From NCBI RefSeq assembly GCF_003611475.1, contig NZ_RAXT01000001.1:62001-126000 (forward strand): 64,000 bases of DNA, given 5' to 3'. The notes under the pieces were generated by a model. The model was not told the DNA's origin. It searched no databases and was given only the letters and a program-made list of their open reading frames with translations. Shown one piece after another: positions 57,950 through 64,000 of the stretch; the first letter of the stretch is position 1; every line of letters starts with the position of its first letter. A program made the translations under genes and the position numbers. This DNA is from Acinetobacter rongchengensis (lineage in GTDB: Bacteria; Pseudomonadota; Gammaproteobacteria; Pseudomonadales; Moraxellaceae).

Positions 57950-58073
57950 ACTTTCCTCACTTATGGTCTATGTTTGACTATAACGCTTAAATACTGAAAA
58001 ACGGGTCAACTATAAACCTATTACTAAAAACGACTCGTAAAATTTGACCTAGTTACAAAACATCGCTCAAAAT

Positions 58074-58102
58074 AAAAAACGCTCCAATTAAGTTGGAGCG
58101 TT
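58074..58102 (-). terminator. Rho-independent terminator of tkt
   Basis: AACGCTCCAA (58078-58087) pairs perfectly with TTGGAGCGTT (58093-58102); plus-strand A6 on the left gives the U-tract. Confidence 0.88.
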
Positions 58103-58126
58103 TGGAAACTTTAAAAGAATTTAATA

Positions 58127-60115
58127 CTAAGCTGTTAACTCTTTTACCGCTTCAACTACAGCTTCAGTGGTGATACCAAAGAATTGGAATAAGTCCTTCG
58201 CAGGTGCAGATTCACCATAAGTCGTCATACCAATCACTTTGCCGTCTAAACCAACAAATTTCCACCAGTAGTCTACATGAGCTGCTTCAACTGCAACACG
58301 TGCACGAATGTGTGCCGGAAGTACAGCTTCACGATAAGCAGCATCTTGTTTTACAAATTCTTCAGCACATGGCATAGATACAACACGTACACCCTCAAGT
58401 TGAGCATGTGCTTCCATTGCCAATGAAACTTCTGAACCTGTTGCAATGATGATTGCTTTTAATTCACCTTTTTCTTCAGCCAAGACATAACCACCTTTTG
58501 CAACATTCTCAATTTGAGCTTGAGTACGTGTTTGGAATGGTAGGTTTTGACGAGAGAAAATAAGTGCTGTCGGGCCTTCACTGCGTAACAATGCAGATTT
58601 CCAAGAAATAGAAGCTTCAACAGTGTCACATGGACGCCATGTATTTAAGTTTGGCGTACCACGTAAAGAAGCAATTTGTTCTACAGGTTGATGTGTAGGG
58701 CCATCTTCACCAAGACCAATCGAGTCATGTGTATAAACATGGATCACACGTTGTTTCATCAACGCAGACATACGTACCGCGTTACGTGCATATTCCATAA
58801 ACATTAAGAATGTTGCAACGTAAGGGATAAAGCCACCATGCAATGCAACACCATTGGCAATAGCTGTCATACCAAACTCACGTACACCATAATGTACATA
58901 ATTACCTGCTGGGTTTGACTCTACGCTTTCAGCACCTTTCCAAAGTGTGAGGTTTGAGCCTGCTAAATCAGCAGAACCACCTAAGATTTCAGGAAGTAGC
59001 GGAGCAAATGCTTGAATAGCATTTTGACTGGCTTTACGTGTTGCAATCGTTTCAGCTTTTGCATTTACTTCTGCAATATAAGCATCTGCTTTAGCAACGA
59101 AATCAGCAGGTAAATCACCAGTTAAACGGCGTTTAAGTTCAGCAGCTTCTGTAGGGTATTTTGCAGCATACGTTGCAAATACATCGTTCCAAGCAGCTTC
59201 AGAAGCAGCACCTTTGGCTTTTGCATCCCAAGCAGCATAAACGTCAGCAGGAATAACAAATGGCTCTTCTTTCCACCCCAAAGCTTCACGTGTTAACGCG
59301 ATTTCATCATTGCCCAATGGCGCACCGTGGCAATCTTCTTTACCTTGTTTGTTTGGTGAACCTAAACCAATAATTGTTTTACAAATAATCAATGTCGGTT
59401 TTGCGGTTTCAGCTTTAGCTTCAACAGTCGCAGCACGGATTGCATCACTGTCATGACCATCGACTTTAAGTACTTGCCAACCATAAGCTTTGAAACGTTG
59501 CTCTGTATCGTCAGAGAACCAACCTTCAACCTCACCGTCAATCGAGATACCATTGTCATCATAATAAACAACAAGTTTACCTAAACTTAAGGTCCCTGCA
59601 AGAGAACATGCTTCATGAGAAACACCTTCCATTAAACAACCATCACCCAAGAAACAGTAAGTGAAATGATCTACGACTTTAATATCTTCTTTGTTAAATT
59701 GAGCAGCTAAAGTTTTTTCAGCCAAAGCAAAACCAACCGCATTGGCAACACCTTGACCTAATGGACCAGTGGTTGTTTCAATACCTGGTGCGTAACCTAA
59801 TTCAGGATGCCCTGGTGTTTTTGAATGTAATTGACGGAATGCTTTTACATCTTCAATAGAAAGATCATAGCCTGTTAAATGAAGTAACGCATATTGAAGC
59901 ATTGAGCCATGACCATTCGATAAAACAAAACGGTCACGGTTCGCCCATTGTGGATTGGTCGGGTTATGATTTAAAAACTCACGCCATACCACATCAGCGA
60001 TATCTGCCATCCCCATTGGAGCACCTGGATGTCCAGAGTTTGCTTTTTGCACAGCATCCATTGCTAATACACGAATTGCATTGGCAATACGACGTTCATT
60101 CAGCGGGGTTGTCAT
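58127..60115 (-). CDS. tkt: Transketolase
   Basis: 662 aa thiamine-diphosphate enzyme of the non-oxidative pentose phosphate pathway. SGHPGAPMG at the N-terminus, [14 protein letters not shown] (ThDP/Mg site, about 155), and the central [17 protein letters not shown] (about 465) are full transketolase signatures. Monocistronic, with a long upstream region. Confidence 0.96.
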   Translation of the reverse strand: MTTPLNERRIANAIRVLAMDAVQKANSGHPGAPMGMADIADVVWREFLNHNPTNPQWANRDRFVLSNGHGSMLQYALLHLTGYDLSIEDVKAFRQLHSKTPGHPELGYAPGIETTTGPLGQGVANAVGFALAEKTLAAQFNKEDIKVVDHFTYCFLGDGCLMEGVSHEACSLAGTLSLGKLVVYYDDNGISIDGEVEGWFSDDTEQRFKAYGWQVLKVDGHDSDAIRAATVEAKAETAKPTLIICKTIIGLGSPNKQGKEDCHGAPLGNDEIALTREALGWKEEPFVIPADVYAAWDAKAKGAASEAAWNDVFATYAAKYPTEAAELKRRLTGDLPADFVAKADAYIAEVNAKAETIATRKASQNAIQAFAPLLPEILGGSADLAGSNLTLWKGAESVESNPAGNYVHYGVREFGMTAIANGVALHGGFIPYVATFLMFMEYARNAVRMSALMKQRVIHVYTHDSIGLGEDGPTHQPVEQIASLRGTPNLNTWRPCDTVEASISWKSALLRSEGPTALIFSRQNLPFQTRTQAQIENVAKGGYVLAEEKGELKAIIIATGSEVSLAMEAHAQLEGVRVVSMPCAEEFVKQDAAYREAVLPAHIRARVAVEAAHVDYWWKFVGLDGKVIGMTTYGESAPAKDLFQFFGITTEAVVEAVKELTA

Positions 60116-60615
60116 AGATCAAAGTCCAATAAATATGAAAAAAATAAGAAGATGAATTAAATTCAAAACTGCTGCATATTGTCTTAAAAAAAGCGCAAGG
60201 CGTAAAGCCCGTTAAGCTATAAATATCCAATCAAAATGCAATAGAACAAAAAATAAACATATTTAAAATAAAAGATCAAATTCAGATGAATATTATTCAC
60301 TCTTATTCAGCTCATTTGCTTGAAAAATTAAAATACAAAAGAATGAATAACAATATTTGTATGCTCGGGCTACATGTTGCAGCATGTCTTAATTTTTAGA
60401 TCACTTTAAAGTGTTTCTATAAAGCCCCCACCGATATGATGAGTCATCAATCAAAATCAGCTTATACATTTTTATACTTAATTTATAGAATGTTGATGAT
60501 ATTGGAATGAAGTATTATTTAAAAATGATTGATGCTATGACTTAAAAAAGCAAAGCCAATTTTAAATCAGCTTTGCCAAAAATATAAAAACCAATAAATA
60601 ACTGAGTTTAATCAA
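60116..60615. other. Long intergenic region upstream of tkt
   Basis: 500 bases, AT-rich, containing the tkt promoter and, at its left part in minus orientation, nothing coding that I can support. Near-palindrome ACATGTTGCAGCATGT lies at 60372-60387. The terminator of the YidB-like gene is at 60545-60577. Confidence 0.4.
60545..60577 (-). terminator. Terminator of the YidB-like gene
   Basis: GCAAAGC (60550-60556) pairs with GCTTTGC (60570-60576), with a plus-strand A6 run on the left as U-tract for leftward transcription. Confidence 0.7.
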
Positions 60616-61227
60616 TTATTTTAAGAAACCTGAAACCATGTTCATTACATCTTGAATATCATTATTCGCTTCATTTTGATCTGTCGCATCACCTTGAGGT
60701 GTTAAAGAGTCAATGATTTGTGGTAATACAGTTGAAATCGCACCATAAACTTCGTTGGTTGGAACTTGAGCTTGTTGCGCAACTTGTTCAACTTGCTGAC
60801 CACCAAACAAGCTTTGGATTTGCTGTGCATCTACAGCATTATTGCCTTGAGATGGATCGACCCAACTTTGTACTTGACCACCCAAACCAGCACCTTGCAA
60901 TTTTGCCAAAGCACCTTGTAAACCACCATTTTGTTGAATCCAACCTAAGATTAAAGGTACAACGGCAATCAATAAAGAAGAACCATTAAAACCGCTCGAT
61001 TGTGATTGCGGTGCTTGTTGTTGCTGCCCGCCTGTCAATCCCCCAAGCACAGAGCCAAGCATGCCACCTAAACCACCTTGTTGTGATTGTTGTTGACCAC
61101 TTGTTAAGCCACCCAATACTGAACCTAACACGCCCCCCAATCCCCCACCTAAACCGCCTTGTGATTGTTGTTGTCCGCCAAGCGCTTGTTTCGCCAAAAT
61201 TTCCACAATATTTGATAAATCTGTCAT
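60616..61227 (-). CDS. YidB-like DUF937 protein with Gly/Gln repeats
   Basis: 203 aa. Residues about 16-75 are Gly/Gln-rich, with a 23-residue near-duplication (GGVLGSVLGGLTSGQQQ at 31-47 and GGMLGSVLGGLTGGQQQ at 54-70). The C-terminal half (about 85-203) is the YidB/DUF937-like helical domain, with VQSWVDPSQGNNAV and IIDSLTPQGD, the usual family signature. Function unknown. Confidence 0.85.
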   Translation of the reverse strand: MTDLSNIVEILAKQALGGQQQSQGGLGGGLGGVLGSVLGGLTSGQQQSQQGGLGGMLGSVLGGLTGGQQQQAPQSQSSGFNGSSLLIAVVPLILGWIQQNGGLQGALAKLQGAGLGGQVQSWVDPSQGNNAVDAQQIQSLFGGQQVEQVAQQAQVPTNEVYGAISTVLPQIIDSLTPQGDATDQNEANNDIQDVMNMVSGFLK

Positions 61228-61352
61228 GAGTTTCTCCTTTTTAAGTTTTTATGACACTCGCACAGCATACGTGGCTTTGTTGTTTTCGACAAAATTGAAA
61301 TTGTTAAATTTTGCAATAAGTTAAAACTCAGTTTTTAACTCGTACAAACAGC

Positions 61353-61823
61353 TTACCAACGGAATTTATCCCAATTTTCAGGATTTGCCCAAAACTTGGA
61401 ATTAAACCAATCAGGCACATGTTTATACGTCAGAATATTAAATTGCCACAGCGCGAAATCATTCTCATGTGACGTTTTATCGATCAACTGGGTAAAACCA
61501 AGTGATCTTAATAGTTGTTCATCACTTAATTTACAGACCACAACAATTCGTTTCGCCAATAAATCACGTAGTTTGACTAAAAGTTGTGTTTTATGCTGAT
61601 CTGAAACAGCTAAAGTTTCATCTGTATCAAATAACACAAAACCTAAATCATAACGTTGAGTAAAAGGCAGATTTAAAAACTCAGATACGTTAAAATAAGA
61701 CCATTGAATTGAATGATGAACATTGTATTGCGCCAAATTTTGCCCAATACACAATGCAGTTTGAATTGGCTGTTCTAACGATAAATCGTCTAGCATTGAA
61801 GTGATGACATTTTGCTCAGCCAT
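61353..61823 (-). CDS. Conserved hypothetical protein, possibly DUF6231
   Basis: 156 aa, soluble. Core DLGFVLFDTDETL and LLAKRIVVVCKLS look like a Rossmann-type core, and it ends WANPENWDKFRW. I believe this is the DUF6231 group often found beside DUF2797 genes in Pseudomonas relatives, but the call is from memory. It diverges from the DUF2797 gene with 32 bases between. Confidence 0.7.
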   Translation of the reverse strand: MAEQNVITSMLDDLSLEQPIQTALCIGQNLAQYNVHHSIQWSYFNVSEFLNLPFTQRYDLGFVLFDTDETLAVSDQHKTQLLVKLRDLLAKRIVVVCKLSDEQLLRSLGFTQLIDKTSHENDFALWQFNILTYKHVPDWFNSKFWANPENWDKFRW

Positions 61824-61855
61824 AACTGCACCTTTATTGAAGTGAGTAATTAAAC

Positions 61856-62728
61856 ATGGAACTACAAGGCATTTGCCATAAAATGCATGCAGGCCTTAAA
61901 GACCTAAGTGTAACTGATCAGCAAACACATAAGGCAAATGTTGAATATAAATTCATATTAGATCGTTCAGAAATTGACCTTCCGTTTAGTTTAGGTCAAG
62001 AAATTGAAATTGAAGCGACTGGAAATATTTACTGCGTATCATGCGGGTCAAAAACCCCGAAGTCATATTCACAAGGTCATTGTTTTAAATGCATGAAAAC
62101 CAAAGCAGCTTGTGACATGTGTATCATGAAGCCTGAAACCTGCCATTATCATTTGGGAACGTGCCGTGAAAATGATTTTGCGCATAACGTTTGCTTCCAG
62201 CCACATATCGTTTATTTAGCCAATTCCAGTGCTTTAAAAGTTGGAATTACCCGTATAGGTCAAATGCCAACCCGTTGGTTAGATCAGGGTGCAACACAAG
62301 CCCTGCCGATTATGAAAGTCGGTTCACGTCGCCTGTCTGGTCAGCTAGAAGTTATGTTTGGAACCCAAGTTGCAGATAAAACAGATTGGCGTAAATTACT
62401 CAAAGGCGAAGCAGAACCTGTCGATTTAATTGAAATTCGCAATGACTTGGTTAAAGAATTCGCACCTAAAATTCAGACCATTCGTGATGAATTTGCCCAA
62501 AATCTTGAGTTTAACGAAACCGTTGAATTGCTTGAAAATGAATTGCCACGTGAATTTGTTTATCCTGTTGATCTTTATCCTGAAAAGATTAAATCGCATA
62601 ACTTGGATAAAACCCCGATTATTCGTGGCAAATTACAAGGCATCAAAGGTCAATACTTAATTATGGATACAGGTGTGATCAATATCCGTAAATATACTGG
62701 ATATGAGCTTAAAGTTCGGGCTGAATAA
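61856..62728 (+). CDS. DUF2797 protein with zinc-binding cysteines
   Basis: 290 aa. A cysteine-rich middle region (CVSCGSK, CFKCMKTKAACDMC and CHYHLGTCRE, about 59-103) suggests two zinc sites. Then VYLANSSALKVGITR and RWLDQGATQALPI, the DUF2797 core, which resembles a GIY-YIG-like arrangement. Function unknown. Diverges from the DUF6231-like gene. Confidence 0.85.
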   Translation: MELQGICHKMHAGLKDLSVTDQQTHKANVEYKFILDRSEIDLPFSLGQEIEIEATGNIYCVSCGSKTPKSYSQGHCFKCMKTKAACDMCIMKPETCHYHLGTCRENDFAHNVCFQPHIVYLANSSALKVGITRIGQMPTRWLDQGATQALPIMKVGSRRLSGQLEVMFGTQVADKTDWRKLLKGEAEPVDLIEIRNDLVKEFAPKIQTIRDEFAQNLEFNETVELLENELPREFVYPVDLYPEKIKSHNLDKTPIIRGKLQGIKGQYLIMDTGVINIRKYTGYELKVRAE

Positions 62729-62795
62729 TCAGTTAATCAATCCATATTGAACAATCTCTCCTTTTTTAAAGGATGAGCGTTATTACGCGCAAGAG

Positions 62796-62822
62796 GAAGA
62801 GGATTTAAATAACCTCTTCTTA
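62796..62822 (+). terminator. Hairpin after the DUF2797 gene
   Basis: GAAGAGG (62796-62802) pairs with CCTCTTC (62813-62819) over ten bases, followed by TTAACTCTTT. U-tract is weak. Confidence 0.45.
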
Positions 62823-62906
62823 ACTCTTTATCACAATCACATCAAAAAATATAATTTAAAATCAAATACATAAATCTTAAAAATTAACAATATTAAAATG
62901 CTTAGG

Positions 62907-64000
62907 CTATTTTAAAATCGCTAAAATTGCTTGTACAGGATCTTCGCTATTGCCTGACAATAATTGCTTATGCATGGTAATCAATTGCATCACTTGAATT
63001 TGAGCCGTTTCAATATTCATTAATTTTTCAATCTCATCTGCAAGTTTTTCAGCGGTTGCATCTTGTTGAATAAGTTCCTGAATCACTTTTTTACCTGCAA
63101 TAATATTGGGTAAAGAATAATAAGGAATCTTCACCAATAGTTTTGCAATGATATAAGTCAACCAATTCAGTTTATAAAAAGTCACCATTGGACGATGCAA
63201 TAATAGTGCTTCTAAAGTCGCCGTTCCTGACGCTAAAGCCACAATATTTGCAGCATTCATGACTTGACGACCAATTTTTGATTCTTTATCTGTATTTTCA
63301 AGTAAATGAATTTGATCTGTTAATGATTTCGGATAGTTTTTTAATAGTTCTTCAATTTGCTGTTTTCGTAAATCATTAATCGCAGGAATTAAAAATTGAT
63401 ACTCAGGGTGCTTTTGGTGAATGATTTTTGCTGCATCTAACACCAATGGCCCAAGTCGTTCAATTTCACCACGGCGACTCCCCGGCAATAATGCAATATG
63501 TTTTTGGCTAATGTCTAAACCCAGCTCTTGTTTGGCATCTAAAATCGGGTTTTGTAATGACAATTGACTGGCAAGAGGATGACCAACAAAGGCCGCGGGT
63601 ACAGCAAACTTTTCAAAAAATGCTTTTTCAAACGGAAATAAACACAACACTAAATCAATACTGGCTTTAATGCCATGTACTCGCCCTTGACGCCATGCCC
63701 AAACTGAAGGACTCACGTATTGAACTGTTTTAATCGCTAAATTTTTCTGTTTTAAACTTTTAGAAAGACGTAAATTAAAATCTGGCGCATCAATACCAAT
63801 AAAAATATCGACAGGATTTTCTGTCCATCGCTCAACTAGGCCATCACGAACAGCAAATAGTTTTTTCAAATCTTTAAGTACTTCAACGATTCCCATAACC
63901 GATAAAATATCCATCGGGTAAAAACTATTAAAGCCTTCTGCGATCATTTGAGGACCACCAATCCCCTCAAACTCAACATCTATACCTTGTTCACGAAAAC
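62907..64000 (-). CDS. lpxB: Lipid-A-disaccharide synthase LpxB (5' end beyond window)
   Basis: 364 codons visible; the frame runs off the right edge (reads FREQGIDVEFEGIGGPQM at the boundary). GT19 glycosyltransferase that joins lipid X and UDP-diacyl-GlcN. IGIDAPDFNLRL, YVSPSVWAWRQGR, LPGSRRGEIERL and ASGTATLEALL are LpxB signatures. The ATG at 63947 is internal. Its separation from lpxA is unusual compared with E. coli. Confidence 0.96.
   Translation of the reverse strand, partial: FREQGIDVEFEGIGGPQMIAEGFNSFYPMDILSVMGIVEVLKDLKKLFAVRDGLVERWTENPVDIFIGIDAPDFNLRLSKSLKQKNLAIKTVQYVSPSVWAWRQGRVHGIKASIDLVLCLFPFEKAFFEKFAVPAAFVGHPLASQLSLQNPILDAKQELGLDISQKHIALLPGSRRGEIERLGPLVLDAAKIIHQKHPEYQFLIPAINDLRKQQIEELLKNYPKSLTDQIHLLENTDKESKIGRQVMNAANIVALASGTATLEALLLHRPMVTFYKLNWLTYIIAKLLVKIPYYSLPNIIAGKKVIQELIQQDATAEKLADEIEKLMNIETAQIQVMQLITMHKQLLSGNSEDPVQAILAILK

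Noticed and set aside
1-64000. CRISPR array, insertion sequence, prophage, tRNA or rRNA
   Set aside because: No regular spaced repeats, transposase, integrase, phage genes or tRNA-like cloverleaf were recognised on reading; a tRNA search program was not available.

Overview
The window is ordinary core chromosome of a low-GC gammaproteobacterium, almost certainly an Acinetobacter species. The evidence is the AT-rich sequence and codon use, and a UmuD homologue with the UmuDAb architecture (long N-terminal region, Ala83-Gly84 cleavage pair, Ser119, Lys156). The long TamA, the FolB-linked FolK paralogue and the dispersed GGGGA/TCCCC extragenic repeat fit the same assignment. No phage, plasmid, insertion sequence, CRISPR array, rRNA or tRNA was recognised. 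A function can be assigned to about 40 of the genes.

Layout. 1-4.9 kb: an OmpR-family two-component system (minus; kinase cut by the window edge) diverges from a periplasmic disulfide-reduction operon dsbD - tlpA-like - dsbG. The middle gene of that operon carries an in-frame amber codon. 4.9-8.8 kb: small hypothetical genes, one apparently split by a frameshift in an A7 run, a possible orphan immunity protein, a YcaQ/AlkX-type DNA glycosylase, and a 534-bp gap rich in hairpins. 8.8-19.8 kb: envelope biogenesis genes on the minus strand, read pyrH, frr, uppS, cdsA, dxr, rseP, bamA, skp, lpxD, fabZ, lpxA. 19.8-26 kb: rimO, ntrB-ntrC, metK. 26-35.5 kb: small membrane proteins, a LysE exporter, fxsA, ruvC, an unknown exported pair, acyP-nnr, queG, bioB with a near-perfect Fur-type palindrome next to its start, and two small genes, one of only 34 codons. 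35.9-47 kb: an acyl-CoA synthetase, tamB/tamA, an LplT-like transporter, coq7. 47-53 kb: a lipoprotein, folB with a divergent folK-like gene, an ABC1 kinase, moeB, an Lrp-type regulator, yebC, an acyltransferase. 53.5-55.4 kb: umuDAb-umuC. 55.5-64 kb: a GNAT enzyme, YceI, OsmC, tkt, a YidB-like protein, a DUF6231-like/DUF2797 pair, and lpxB running off the right edge.

How the genes connect. Much of the window builds the cell envelope: lipid A (lpxD, lpxA, lpxB, fabZ), phospholipid (cdsA, acyltransferase, LplT-like), undecaprenyl and isoprenoid supply (dxr, uppS), outer-membrane assembly (bamA, skp, tamAB), sigma-E type proteolysis (rseP) and periplasmic thiol chemistry (dsbD, dsbG). I did not find a convincing new multi-gene system. 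The best leads are the amber-interrupted Lgt-like/thioredoxin fusion, the OmpR-type direct repeats facing dsbD, the hairpin-rich locus at 8.3-8.6 kb, the Fur-like box on bioB, and the 34-aa Cys/His protein.
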